In this document: in pieces, positions 17,391 to 25,717 of the stretch | Layout of the letters: every line of letters begins with the position of its first letter | How positions within the stretch are numbered: position 1 is the first letter of the stretch | From: Chitinophaga parva | GTDB taxonomy: Bacteria > Bacteroidota > Bacteroidia > Chitinophagales > Chitinophagaceae | Direction: 5' to 3' | Assembly: GCF_003071345.1 (NCBI RefSeq) | Contig: NZ_QCYK01000002.1 | Span: 2,108,001 to 2,172,000, forward strand | DNA length: 64,000 nt | Made by a program: the position numbers and the translations under genes | The notes under the pieces: generated by a model | Database searches by the model: none | The model's input: the letters and a program-made list of their open reading frames with translations, nothing else | Told to the model about the DNA's origin: nothing

Positions 17391-17476
17391 GCTTTTAGCG
17401 GTCGGCTTTTAGTGGTCAGCCTTTGGCTGCTAACTACTATTCGCTAACGGCTAAAAGCTAATAGCTAAAAGCTAAT
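17391..17476. repeat. Heptad array, NNNGCTA type, inside the suf operon
   Basis: Twelve consecutive 7-bp steps can be laid out, from GCTTTTA-GCGGTCG-GCTTTTA to AAAGCTA-ATAGCTA-AAAGCTA. The left part reads GCTTTTAGC (17391-17399) and the right part GCTAAAAGC (17464-17472), so the ends are inverted and the centre is more decayed. It fills the gap between sufD and sufS. Confidence 0.85.
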
Positions 17477-17480
17477 GTGC

Positions 17481-18791
17481 TTAGTTAATTGTGATCGATT
17501 GTTCGATATGCGACACGATGTAATCCTGGATGGCCGGGATCTTTACGTCGTCGGTAATATCGTAGGCAAAGGCGCCTACCAGCATGTTGCGGGCGGCGTC
17601 ACGGCCTATACCGCGGCTGCGCAGGTAGAACAGGGCTTCTTCGTTGAACTGGCCCACGGTAAAGCCATGGCTGCACTTCACATCGTCTGCATAAATTTCC
17701 AGTTGGGGCTGGGAATTGATGTTGGCGTCTGCGCTGAGCAGCAGGTTGTTGTTCTGCTGGAAAGCGTTGGTCTTTTGTGCGACCTGGTCCACGTGGATAC
17801 GGCCGGTAAATACCGCCCTGGCTGTATCCAGCAGTACGCCCTTGTACAGTTCATTACTGTTACAGTGCGGCTGCAGGTGATCTACAAAAGTATGGTTGTC
17901 TACATGCTGGCTCTCGGTAGCTACCCACAGGCCACGCATGTTGGTCTCGGTGTAGCTGCCATGGAGGGCAATGCTCAGGTTATTGCGCGTGAGCGATGCA
18001 GCAGGGAGGGTGAAATTAAAGTGGTGGTAACGGCTGTACTGCTCCTGTTCCGTAGCGGTGTAGTGGATATAGCGGCCGTCTTTGGCAGCCATCTGCAGGT
18101 TGTAGTGGGAAAATTCTGCATTCTCTTTCACTACGCTTTCGGTAACGCCATTCACCAGTACAATGCCGTTCTCGCTCAGGTCCAGCACAGATTCCACGAT
18201 CTCCAGCGCGGCATTGGTATGCACGATCCAGAGGTTGCGGGGCTGTACAAAAGCGTTTTCATTATTCGCCGTGTACACATTGATGAGGTGCACGGGTTTG
18301 TCTACGGTTACACCTTTGGCCACTTCAATGAACAGGCCTCCGGTAAAGAGGGCAGTGTTCAGGGCTACAAAAGGCTGGTCCTGTACGTGTACGTGCTGGC
18401 CCAGGTGTTCCTTTACCAGCGGGTGTTCCGCGGCTTCCGCCAGGGGCTGGATGGTAACGCCTTTGATGGCGGGGAGTACGGACAGTGCAGGATTAAAATG
18501 ACCATTCACCATCACCACGCGGTAGGCGTCCAGGCCTACAATGGCGGCAGGGGCCAGTTGTGCGTCTGTGATAACCGCCGGGGCGGGGGAGAAGGTGAAA
18601 GCGTCTTTCAGGAAGGATTGCACGTTGGTGGAACGCCAGTCTTCCCATTTCAGCGTGGGGATGCCCATGGCCTTGAAGCGGCTGAAAGCAGCTTCGCGCA
18701 GGGGCATGAAATTGCCCGCTGTAGCGCCGAGGAAGCCCTGGTAGCCCTCCACGATGTAGTTATAGAATGGAGTGGATAACTCGTTTGTCAT
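17481..18791 (-). CDS. sufD: SufD component of the SufBCD scaffold
   Basis: A 436-residue protein of the SufB/SufD family. The C-terminal half is a beta helix with DDVKCSHGFTVGQFNEEALFYLRSRGI, the conserved block near the SufC interface that contains the family His. SufD pairs with SufB and SufC to build Fe-S clusters. It is 8 bp downstream of sufC, and NYIVEGYQGFLG near the N-terminus is typical of Bacteroidota SufD. SufB, by contrast, has the longer N-terminal segment, so the two are not confused. Confidence 0.93.
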   Translation of the reverse strand: MTNELSTPFYNYIVEGYQGFLGATAGNFMPLREAAFSRFKAMGIPTLKWEDWRSTNVQSFLKDAFTFSPAPAVITDAQLAPAAIVGLDAYRVVMVNGHFNPALSVLPAIKGVTIQPLAEAAEHPLVKEHLGQHVHVQDQPFVALNTALFTGGLFIEVAKGVTVDKPVHLINVYTANNENAFVQPRNLWIVHTNAALEIVESVLDLSENGIVLVNGVTESVVKENAEFSHYNLQMAAKDGRYIHYTATEQEQYSRYHHFNFTLPAASLTRNNLSIALHGSYTETNMRGLWVATESQHVDNHTFVDHLQPHCNSNELYKGVLLDTARAVFTGRIHVDQVAQKTNAFQQNNNLLLSADANINSQPQLEIYADDVKCSHGFTVGQFNEEALFYLRSRGIGRDAARNMLVGAFAYDITDDVKIPAIQDYIVSHIEQSITIN

Positions 18792-18799
18792 GATGCAGA

Positions 18800-19564
18800 T
18801 TAAACAGATTCTTTCAGGTGATATGCTTCTTTCAGCCAGTCGTAGCCTTTTTCTTCGAGTTCCAGTGCCAGTTCTTTGGTACCGGTCTTCACGATTTGTC
18901 CGTTGTACAGTACGTGCACAAAGTCAGGCACGATGTACTCCAGCAGGCGCTGGTAGTGCGTAATCATCACGAAAGCGTTGTCGCTGTTTTTCAGTTTATT
19001 CACGCCATTGGAAACGATGCGCAGGGCGTCGATGTCCAGGCCGGAGTCTGTTTCATCCAGGATAGACAGTTTGGGCTCCAGCATAGCGAGCTGCAGGATT
19101 TCGTTGCGCTTCTTTTCACCGCCGGAAAAACCTTCGTTCAGGGAACGGTTCATCAGGTTGGCGTCAAAGCTTACCAGCTGTTGTTTTTCCTTGGTGTATT
19201 TCAGGAACTCGCGGGCTTCCATCGGCGGCAGGCCTTTGTGGGCGCGCATTTCGTTCACAGCAGTTTTGAGGAAGGTGATGTTGGACACACCGGGTATTTC
19301 TACCGGGTACTGGAATGCCAGGAACATGCCCGCGCGGGCGCGCTCTTCGGGTGCCATTTCCAGCAGGTCCTGTCCATCAAAAATTATTTCACCCTGCGTT
19401 ACAGTGTAGCTTTCACGACCGGCCAGTACAGATGCCAGGGAGCTCTTGCCGGAGCCGTTGGGACCCATGATCGCATGGATCTCGCCGCGGTTAATTTCCA
19501 GGTTGATACCCTTCAGGATTTGCTTGCCTTCTACTTCCGCATGCAGGTTTCTAATTGATAACAT
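18800..19564 (-). CDS. sufC: SufC ABC-type ATPase
   Basis: A 254-residue cytoplasmic ATPase. Walker A is MGPNGSGKSSL, the ABC signature is FSGGEKKRNEI, and Walker B runs LSILDETDSGLD. SufC drives conformational change in SufBCD and is not a membrane transporter subunit. The ATG at 19564 gives the usual MLSIRNLHA start, 31 bp after the sufB stop. A GTG at 19606 in the same frame would overlap sufB by 11 bp and adds 14 residues with no family match; it has a GAGGG 4 bp upstream, so it cannot be fully excluded. Confidence 0.95.
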   Translation of the reverse strand: MLSIRNLHAEVEGKQILKGINLEINRGEIHAIMGPNGSGKSSLASVLAGRESYTVTQGEIIFDGQDLLEMAPEERARAGMFLAFQYPVEIPGVSNITFLKTAVNEMRAHKGLPPMEAREFLKYTKEKQQLVSFDANLMNRSLNEGFSGGEKKRNEILQLAMLEPKLSILDETDSGLDIDALRIVSNGVNKLKNSDNAFVMITHYQRLLEYIVPDFVHVLYNGQIVKTGTKELALELEEKGYDWLKEAYHLKESV

Positions 19565-19595
19565 AATACTTGTTTGTGCTTGTGTTTTTGCTTCA

Positions 19596-21041
19596 TTAAC
19601 CAACACTACCCTCGAGGGTAATGGATAACAATTTCTGTGCTTCTACCGCAAATTCCATCGGTAGCTGGTTCAGTACTTCCTTGGCATAACCGTTCACGAT
19701 GAGGGCTACGGCCTTTTCAGTATCAATACCGCGTGCGTTCAGGTAGAAGATCTGGTCTTCCCCGATCTTGGAAGTGGTAGCTTCGTGTTCTACGGTAGCA
19801 GTATTATTACGGCTTTCTATGTAAGGGAAGGTGTGTGCGCCACACTGGTCACCGATCAGCAGGGAGTCGCACTGCGTAAAGTTCCTCGCAAACTGCGCTC
19901 TTGGTCCCACTCTTACCAGGCCGCGGTAGGTATTGTCGCCAAAGCCGGCGGAGATACCTTTGGAAATGATGCGGCTGCGGGTGTTCTTACCCAGGTGGAT
20001 CATTTTGGTGCCGGTATCTGCGATCTGGCGCATGCGGGCCACGGCCACGGAGTAAAACTCACCCTGTGAGTCATCGCCCTGGAGAATTACGCTCGGGTAT
20101 TTCCAGGTGATGGAAGAACCCGTTTCTACCTGTGTCCAGGAGATCTTGCTATGCGCGCCACGGCATATACCGCGCTTGGTTACAAAGTTGTAGATACCGC
20201 CTTTACCATCCTTGTCACCAGGGTACCAGTTTTGTACGGTAGAGTATTTTACTTCCGCGCGTTCCAGCGCCACGATTTCCACCACGGCTGCGTGCAGCTG
20301 GTTCTCATCGCGCTTGGGGGCGGTGCAACCTTCCAGGTAGCTCACATATGCATCGTCATCTGCAATGATGAGGGTACGTTCAAACTGGCCGGTGTTTTCG
20401 GCATTGATGCGGAAATAAGTGGAAAGTTCCATGGGGCTGCGTACGCCCTTGGGAATGTATACGAAAGAGCCGTCAGAGAACACGGCTGCGTTCAGTGCGG
20501 CAAAGATATTGTCGGAGTGCGGCACCACAGAGCCCAGGTATTGTTTTACCAGCTCGGGGTGTTCCTGTACGGCTTCGCCAAAGGAGCAGAAAATGATGCC
20601 GAGTTCCTTCAGCTTTTCCTTGTAGGTAGTGGCTACGGATACAGAGTCAAACACCGCGTCCACGGCCACGCCGCTCAGCAGTTTCTGTTCATTGAGGGGA
20701 ATGCCCAGCTTTTCAAAAGTGGCTAGCAGCTCGGGGTCTACCTCGTCCAGGCTTTTGAGTTCTTTTTTCTTCTTGGGTGCAGCGTAATAAGAAATGCCCT
20801 GGAAGTCGATTTCCGGCATTTTGAAATGTTGCCAGTCAGGCATCTTCATTTTGAGGAAGGCAGCGTAAGCCTTCAGGCGCCATTGCAGCAGCCATTCAGG
20901 CTCGTTCTTCTTCGCAGAGATAAAACGAATGGTATCCTCATTCAGGCCCTTGGGCAGGATGTCCATTTCGATATCCGTAGTGAAGCCGAACTCATACTCC
21001 TTACTCGCAATGTCGTCGATGATATCGTTGCTATTTTTCAT
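19596..21041 (-). CDS. sufB: SufB component of the SufBCD scaffold
   Basis: A 481-residue protein, the core scaffold of the SUF system where the Fe-S cluster is assembled. Conserved blocks include [57 protein letters not shown] and the C-terminal [20 protein letters not shown]. The length fits SufB of this phylum. It lies ~100 bp after sufA and is followed closely by sufC. Confidence 0.95.
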   Translation of the reverse strand: MKNSNDIIDDIASKEYEFGFTTDIEMDILPKGLNEDTIRFISAKKNEPEWLLQWRLKAYAAFLKMKMPDWQHFKMPEIDFQGISYYAAPKKKKELKSLDEVDPELLATFEKLGIPLNEQKLLSGVAVDAVFDSVSVATTYKEKLKELGIIFCSFGEAVQEHPELVKQYLGSVVPHSDNIFAALNAAVFSDGSFVYIPKGVRSPMELSTYFRINAENTGQFERTLIIADDDAYVSYLEGCTAPKRDENQLHAAVVEIVALERAEVKYSTVQNWYPGDKDGKGGIYNFVTKRGICRGAHSKISWTQVETGSSITWKYPSVILQGDDSQGEFYSVAVARMRQIADTGTKMIHLGKNTRSRIISKGISAGFGDNTYRGLVRVGPRAQFARNFTQCDSLLIGDQCGAHTFPYIESRNNTATVEHEATTSKIGEDQIFYLNARGIDTEKAVALIVNGYAKEVLNQLPMEFAVEAQKLLSITLEGSVG

Positions 21042-21142
21042 GTTCTCTTCTTGGAATCTTTAGCTCCGGCAAAATGGGCTGCCGGCTGGAACCAGGTGCG
21101 CCGCCATATAATAAAAGATGATGGGCGGCCGTTCTTATTGTG

Positions 21143-21469
21143 TTATACTGCAAAACTTTCACCACAGCTGCAGGTGCGGGTGGCATTGGGGTTTTTAAAC
21201 ACCAGGCCTTTGCCGTTAAGACCATCTGAATAATCCAGCTCTGTACCATACAGGTAAAGGAGGCTTTTCATATCCACCACGATCTTCATCCCTTTATCTT
21301 CAAATACCTGGTCGCTGTCTTTCAGGTTGGTGTCAAATGACATCTGGTATTCCAGGCCGGAACATCCTCCACCTTTAACGCCTACACGCAGAAATGCTCC
21401 TGCTGCTGCCTTTTCCTGCTCCATCTGGCGTGTTACATAATCCTGGGCTTTAGCTGATATTGTGATCAT
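21143..21469 (-). CDS. sufA: HesB/IscA-family A-type Fe-S carrier (SufA)
   Basis: A 108-residue A-type carrier. Three conserved cysteines are present: Cys36 in GGGCSGLEY and Cys100 and Cys102 in RTCSCGESF, the C-x63-C-x-C pattern of the family. A-type proteins receive new clusters from SufBCD and deliver them. As the first gene of the operon, it sits opposite the divergent SufR-like regulator. SufA is chosen over ErpA or IscA by context only. Confidence 0.9.
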   Translation of the reverse strand: MITISAKAQDYVTRQMEQEKAAAGAFLRVGVKGGGCSGLEYQMSFDTNLKDSDQVFEDKGMKIVVDMKSLLYLYGTELDYSDGLNGKGLVFKNPNATRTCSCGESFAV

Positions 21470-21650
21470 AGTATCCCGTTTTTTGGTTTGAACAGACGAA
21501 ACCCGAGGGAGAAATTCGTATTAAGAAATAATTGAATCTGACCTTCGGTATTGCTGGGCGACAAAGCTACAATCTTTCCTGATATATTAGGTATAGGTAG
21601 AATTGATGCGCTATAACCAGCCACTTTGTCTTGTATTTTTTAAACTGATA

Positions 21651-21679
21651 CAAATTTACGACATTTGAGAATAATACAA
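21651..21679 (-). promoter_or_regulatory. Candidate suf operon promoter
   Basis: On the minus strand TTG (21677-21679) and TAAATTTG (21651-21658, fitting TAnnTTTG) are separated by 18 bp, within the TTG-N17-23-TAnnTTTG range known for Flavobacteria. It lies in the 236-bp interval between sufA and the regulator gene; the leader to sufA would be about 175 bases. Confidence 0.45.
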
Positions 21680-21705
21680 GTAGTTACTTGGAAAATTATA
21701 TAGCC

Positions 21706-22344
21706 ATGCAAATGCAAACGGCCGATCGCTTTTTAATGTTGCTGAAGACCCGGGGGCCGCTTACGGCTGCCGCCGTGGCGCAGTGGTTGGGCATCACCAG
21801 CGAAGGCGCCCGCCTGCAGCTGCAGAAGCTGGCTGCCGCTGGCTTTATTGAAGCCGCCGCGCCCACAGCAAAAGGCGTGGGCCGCCCGGTACAGACCTGG
21901 CAGCTCACCCCCGCCGGTAATGCCCGCTTCCCCGATACGCACGCAGACCTTTCCATCCAATTGATCCAGACCATCCAGCAGCTCATGGGCCCTGATGGGC
22001 TGGACCAGGTAATGACCGCCCGGGAGCAGGCCGCTGCCGCCCATTACCTGGAACAGCTGGAAGACAGGGATGATATTGCCGGGCGCCTGGAGCGCTTTGC
22101 CGCTATCCGCAGCGGGGAAGGTTTCCTGGCGGAATGCCAGCCCGACGGGGATAATTACCTGTTCATCGAGAACCATTGCCCCATTGGCTCCGCTGCACGG
22201 GAATGCCAGGGCATCTGTGAATCAGAGCTGCGCATCTTCCAGCAGGTCATGCAGGGTATGGCCACGGTGAGCCGGCGCCAACATATTATTGGGGGCGACC
22301 GGCGTTGTGTATACGAAATAGTGCCGGTAGCCGTTATAGTGTAG
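21706..22344 (+). CDS. SufR-like cysteine-rich winged-helix regulator
   Basis: A 212-residue DNA-binding protein, probably an Fe-S-sensing repressor of suf. Residues ~5-65 form a winged helix (GPLTAAAVAQWLGITSEGARLQLQKL). The C-terminal half holds Cys144, Cys158, Cys167, Cys171 and Cys201 in ENHCPIGSA, CQGICESEL and RRCVYEI, the ligand arrangement of SufR-type regulators in COG2345. ATG 21706 is preferred to an upstream TTG at 21688. It is transcribed away from sufA across a 236-bp shared promoter region, which supports the role. The signal (cluster occupancy) is inferred from the family. Confidence 0.85.
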   Translation: MQMQTADRFLMLLKTRGPLTAAAVAQWLGITSEGARLQLQKLAAAGFIEAAAPTAKGVGRPVQTWQLTPAGNARFPDTHADLSIQLIQTIQQLMGPDGLDQVMTAREQAAAAHYLEQLEDRDDIAGRLERFAAIRSGEGFLAECQPDGDNYLFIENHCPIGSAARECQGICESELRIFQQVMQGMATVSRRQHIIGGDRRCVYEIVPVAVIV

Positions 22345-22373
22345 AGATTTTGTTAAGGAAATATCAATAGCCA

Positions 22374-22404
22374 AAAGGCCTGGTCCGCTGAGGATCAGGC
22401 CTTT
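22374..22404. terminator. Bidirectional hairpin terminator
   Basis: AAAGGCCTGGTCC pairs with GGATCAGGCCTTT with one mismatch over 13 positions and a short loop, between the convergent SufR-like and EamA genes. Confidence 0.7.
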
Positions 22405-22413
22405 CTATTTAAG

Positions 22414-22827
22414 CTATAATATTAAGATCAGGGTGCCGGCCATGATGAGCAGGGCTGCCAGGGCCGTTTTGATGGTAATAGCCTCCTGCAGGAAAACGGC
22501 CGCCAGGATGATGGTAATGGCTACAGAGAGCTTGTCTACCGGCGCCACCTGCGACACCTTGCCCAGCTGCAGCGCCTTGAAATAAAAGACCCAGGAAAGC
22601 CCCGTGGCCAGGCCGGAAAGTACCAGGAAGATCCAGTTATTGCGGCTCAGCCCGGGCAATCCCTTTAACTCATTACGGGCCAGTACAATGCCCCAGGCCA
22701 CCAGGAGGATCACTACCGTGCGGATGGCCGTGGCCAGGTCGGACGATACGCCGCTCACGCCCTTTTTGGCAAGGATGGCAGTGAGGGCAGCAAAAAAAGC
22801 AGAAAGTAAGGCGTAGAGCCACCACAT
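22414..22827 (-). CDS. Single-domain EamA/DMT-family transporter
   Basis: A 137-residue inner-membrane protein with about five hydrophobic helices making one EamA unit. Most DMT transporters carry two such units (~300 residues); the single-unit form is presumed to work as a dimer. SWVFYFKALQLGKVSQVAPVDKLSVAIT is characteristic of this branch. The substrate is unknown (metabolite or drug export is typical). It converges on the SufR-like gene and shares its terminator. Confidence 0.8.
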   Translation of the reverse strand: MWWLYALLSAFFAALTAILAKKGVSGVSSDLATAIRTVVILLVAWGIVLARNELKGLPGLSRNNWIFLVLSGLATGLSWVFYFKALQLGKVSQVAPVDKLSVAITIILAAVFLQEAITIKTALAALLIMAGTLILIL

Positions 22828-22848
22828 AGGCTTGCGTTTACTATAAAA

Positions 22849-23214
22849 TTAACGCATACAGCTGTAGACTTTCTGAATTTCATATAATTGTGCAGCACTG
22901 AGGCTCACCGCCAGCCGCGGCTCTATTTCCCGGTAAATGGAATGTGATACGTAACGGGGAAACTCCCGGCGCACCAGGTCGTCGTCTCCCAGGTGCTCGT
23001 AAAAGGCCACCCCGGCCGCATTCCACATGTCTGAGTGGCGGTAGCACCATTCCGCAAAGCCGTAGATGTTCGTGAGCAGGCGCTCGTCCTTGGCTTGATG
23101 AGCCATATACAGGGCATTCCGCAGGTCAAAAAAAACCTGGTACAGGGAGGCCCGCTGCAGATTTACGCGCAGGCCAGGCAGGGATTCCTTGGCTTTATTT
23201 CTCCAGGTATTCAT
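22849..23214 (-). CDS. Hypothetical small cytoplasmic protein
   Basis: A 121-residue protein with no recognised catalytic motif. The ATG at 23214 (MNTWRNKAKESL) is chosen over a longer frame opening because the upstream residues are Pro-rich and unlike a normal N-terminus. The product looks helical, with aromatic-rich blocks IYGFAEWCYRHSDMWNAAGVAF, and resembles small Bacteroidota hypotheticals of the DUF7674 kind; that link is tentative. It is 21 bp upstream of the EamA start and may be co-transcribed with it. Confidence 0.6.
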   Translation of the reverse strand: MNTWRNKAKESLPGLRVNLQRASLYQVFFDLRNALYMAHQAKDERLLTNIYGFAEWCYRHSDMWNAAGVAFYEHLGDDDLVRREFPRYVSHSIYREIEPRLAVSLSAAQLYEIQKVYSCMR

Positions 23215-23301
23215 ATCAGGATGGTTAGTTGGTTGAATGGCCGGACGGCTGGGGATGGCATCACCCGGCAATTTATCAATTTAGTAATTGAATGCTCTAA
23301 A

Positions 23302-24090
23302 CTAGCTGGTCATCAGTACTTTAAATCTGTACTGGCCATTGAAGTATTCCTTCATTCTCCACACTAAATGCTTCTTTTTATCGATCCACCAGATGGCGTA
23401 ATTGCCCTTGCCGTAGTCAATGGCGAGCACCCAGCAGCTGGCTTTGCGGCCATTATACAGCAGCAGGTTATCACTGCCTTGTACGGTGTAGTTATAATAA
23501 GCCGGGGCCAGGGGGGCGCCGGGGTGGTAAAAGTTAATGGCCATGGTTTTGCCGGCCTTCAGCGGCAGCAGGGGAAAAAGCTCCAGGTCCAGTTCCCAGT
23601 TGTAAGTGGGCTCCGCGAGCGCCTGGGCCGTGCGGGGAGCCGTGGTGGCCACCGTATCAGGCGTCACCACGCTGTCTGCCCGGAAATCAAAGGCTTCCGT
23701 CTGGGTTTTACCACTGGCCGTCAGCTCACTGAAGTGGTAGAGCGGCGCAAAATCTTCGTGGCGCACCACAGATGTTACCTTCCGTTCGCCGTGCTGGGCG
23801 TCTGAGCCATACCAGTGCTGTGTAACAATGTAGGAATAAGGCTTCATGATAGCCTTGATGGGAGCACCGGGGCGGAAGCCGGTAGATACCGTACGTTCCC
23901 AGATCCACATGTTGGTACGCTCACCGGCGGCAGTTTCATTGTACACCAGGTAGCGGTGCGTGCCGGTGGCCAGCCTGCCCAGTTGCAGGCGGTGGTCATT
24001 GACCCGTATGGTATCGATGGTTTGTGCTTGTGCGGGGGAGAAAACAGGAAAAATGCCCGCGAGGAAGAGGGCGAAACCGATGCATTTCAT
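23302..24090 (-). CDS. Secreted hypothetical protein (DUF3108-like)
   Basis: A 262-residue exported protein with signal peptide MKCIGFALFLAGIFPVFSPAQA. The body is beta-rich: an early strand set (THRYLVYNETAAGERTNMWIWERTV), a variable Thr/Ala-rich middle near residues 140-160, and a final block KASCWVLAIDYGKGNYAIWWIDKKKHLVWRM. That C-terminal pattern recalls DUF3108 proteins, which fold as periplasmic or outer-membrane-associated beta sandwiches of unknown function. No catalytic triad was recognised. Neighbours give no functional clue. Confidence 0.6.
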   Translation of the reverse strand: MKCIGFALFLAGIFPVFSPAQAQTIDTIRVNDHRLQLGRLATGTHRYLVYNETAAGERTNMWIWERTVSTGFRPGAPIKAIMKPYSYIVTQHWYGSDAQHGERKVTSVVRHEDFAPLYHFSELTASGKTQTEAFDFRADSVVTPDTVATTAPRTAQALAEPTYNWELDLELFPLLPLKAGKTMAINFYHPGAPLAPAYYNYTVQGSDNLLLYNGRKASCWVLAIDYGKGNYAIWWIDKKKHLVWRMKEYFNGQYRFKVLMTS

Positions 24091-24166
24091 AGATAGTCAG
24101 GACGTTTGGGATTACAAGATATGTAAAATATATTAATATTTAATGCAGGTTCAAACTTTAATTGGC

Positions 24167-24727
24167 TTACGCCCAGATGGAGATCTGCTCATAGTCTTTG
24201 CGGAGCAGGCTGTATAGCAGTGCATCCGTGAAGCGGCCTTTTTCATGGAAGTTATCGCGCAGGCGGCCTTCATAGTGAAAGCCCAGGCGCAGCAGCAGTT
24301 TGAGGGATGGCTCGTTCGTTGGCTCTACGAATGCTTCTATGCGGTTGAGGTCCATTTGCCCGTAGGCGTATTGCAGCAGGAGGTCCAGGGCGTTGGTCAT
24401 AATCCCCTGGCCCCAATAGGCGGGGAGCAGCTCGTAGCCCAATTCCGCTTTGTAGTGATGCAGTTGAATGTGATGGAGGCCAATGGTGCCGATCAGTTTA
24501 TCCTGTCCGCGCAGGGTGATGGCCAGGCGCATGCTCTGGCCCTTGCGCCATTTCTGCCGCAGGAAACGGATCAGCTCCGTGGCCTGTGTGATGCTGGCAA
24601 AACTGTCGATATCCATGTAACGGGTTACAGCCTCTTCCCGGAACAGCCGGAAGAGTGCGTCGGTGTCATCGTCCCGGATGGCCCTTAAAACCAGTGTCCC
24701 GTTCTTTAGCACAGGTAGATCTTTCAT
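24167..24727 (-). CDS. GNAT acetyltransferase, RimJ/RimL type
   Basis: A 186-residue acetyl-CoA-dependent N-acetyltransferase. The N-terminal LVLRAIRDDDTDALFRLF and the acetyl-CoA-binding block YWGQGIMTNALDLLLQYAYG, then NRIEAFVEPTNEPSLKLLLRLGFHYEGRLRD, are classic for the RimJ/RimL subgroup that modifies ribosomal-protein N-termini, amino sugars or antibiotics. ATG 24727 is chosen; ATG 24751 is also possible. It stands alone. The substrate is unknown. Confidence 0.85.
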   Translation of the reverse strand: MKDLPVLKNGTLVLRAIRDDDTDALFRLFREEAVTRYMDIDSFASITQATELIRFLRQKWRKGQSMRLAITLRGQDKLIGTIGLHHIQLHHYKAELGYELLPAYWGQGIMTNALDLLLQYAYGQMDLNRIEAFVEPTNEPSLKLLLRLGFHYEGRLRDNFHEKGRFTDALLYSLLRKDYEQISIWA

Positions 24728-24999
24728 CGGGGTGGCACATTTAGTTTCCATCCTCAAAATACAGTTTTTGGCGCGCCCTGCCATGGATGCTGCCAGGAAT
24801 TTGCAAGGTGCTGATCCTGAAACAGAATGGTGGGGTAACGGCCATGCTACCCGGAATTAAAGCCGGATTAGATTTGCCGGCAATGACCGGAAATACTAAA
24901 CCATTGGGGTAAATTGCTGTCTCACAAACTGTTAAAAAGCGTTATCGTTTTTGGAAATTGCCGGCAGGTTCTTTAAATAGCAGCACAGAAGATGTACCC

Positions 25000-25692
25000 A
25001 TGAAAATACTACTGATCGAAGACGAGCCTAAAGTTGCCGCTTTTATTAAACGTGGGCTGGAGGAACAACAGCACAACGTGGAAGTGGCCTATGATGGAAT
25101 TGCAGGAGAAAAGATGGTGTCCCAACATCCTTATGATCTGCTGATCCTGGACGTAATGCTGCCTGGCATGAACGGCCTGGAACTTTGTAAAAGGATCCGC
25201 AGCCAGGAGATCCATACCCCCATTCTCATGCTCACCGCTTTGAGCGCCACCAATGATGTAGTGGATGGCCTGCATGCAGGAGCGGATGATTACCTGGCAA
25301 AACCCTTTCACTTTTCAGAACTGCTGGCACGCATACAGGCGCTCACCCGCCGCCGCTACCGCCAGGACCCGGAAAAAGTGACCCTGGAGTTTGAAGACCT
25401 GCAACTGGATACCCAAACCAAGACCGGTCATCGCCAGGGCAAAGAAATCATTCTCACTGCCAAGGAATATGCGCTGCTGGAGCTTTTCATGCGCAACCCG
25501 CAAAAGGTGCTTTCGCGCGCCTTCATTGCAGAAGCCGTGTGGGGATTGGACTTCGACAGCGGGACCAATACAATAGACGTGTATGTCAATTACCTCCGTA
25601 ATAAAATAGAAAAGGGTTTCAGCGGCGAGCGTCTCATTCATACCGTGGTGGGCATGGGTTACGTGCTTAAAGTGAAGACGGCCAACGCCTGA
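25000..25692 (+). CDS. OmpR/PhoB-family response regulator
   Basis: A 230-residue two-component regulator. The receiver domain has acidic residues EDE (8-10), phospho-acceptor Asp51 in LLILDVMLPGMNG, and Lys in LAKPFHFSEL. The C-terminal winged helix (about 130-225) includes LTAKEYALLELFMRNPQKVLSR and VYVNYLRNKIEKGF. The ATG at 25000 opens directly into MKILLIEDE; an upstream in-frame ATG at 24958 adds 14 unrelated residues. It is 25 bp from the histidine kinase, its presumed partner. CusR/CopR-like in sequence type; the metal efflux genes at 34 kb are a possible but unproved target. Confidence 0.9.
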   Translation: MKILLIEDEPKVAAFIKRGLEEQQHNVEVAYDGIAGEKMVSQHPYDLLILDVMLPGMNGLELCKRIRSQEIHTPILMLTALSATNDVVDGLHAGADDYLAKPFHFSELLARIQALTRRRYRQDPEKVTLEFEDLQLDTQTKTGHRQGKEIILTAKEYALLELFMRNPQKVLSRAFIAEAVWGLDFDSGTNTIDVYVNYLRNKIEKGFSGERLIHTVVGMGYVLKVKTANA

Positions 25693-25717
25693 CCCGTTTC
25701 TTAACACCAAGCCCCGT

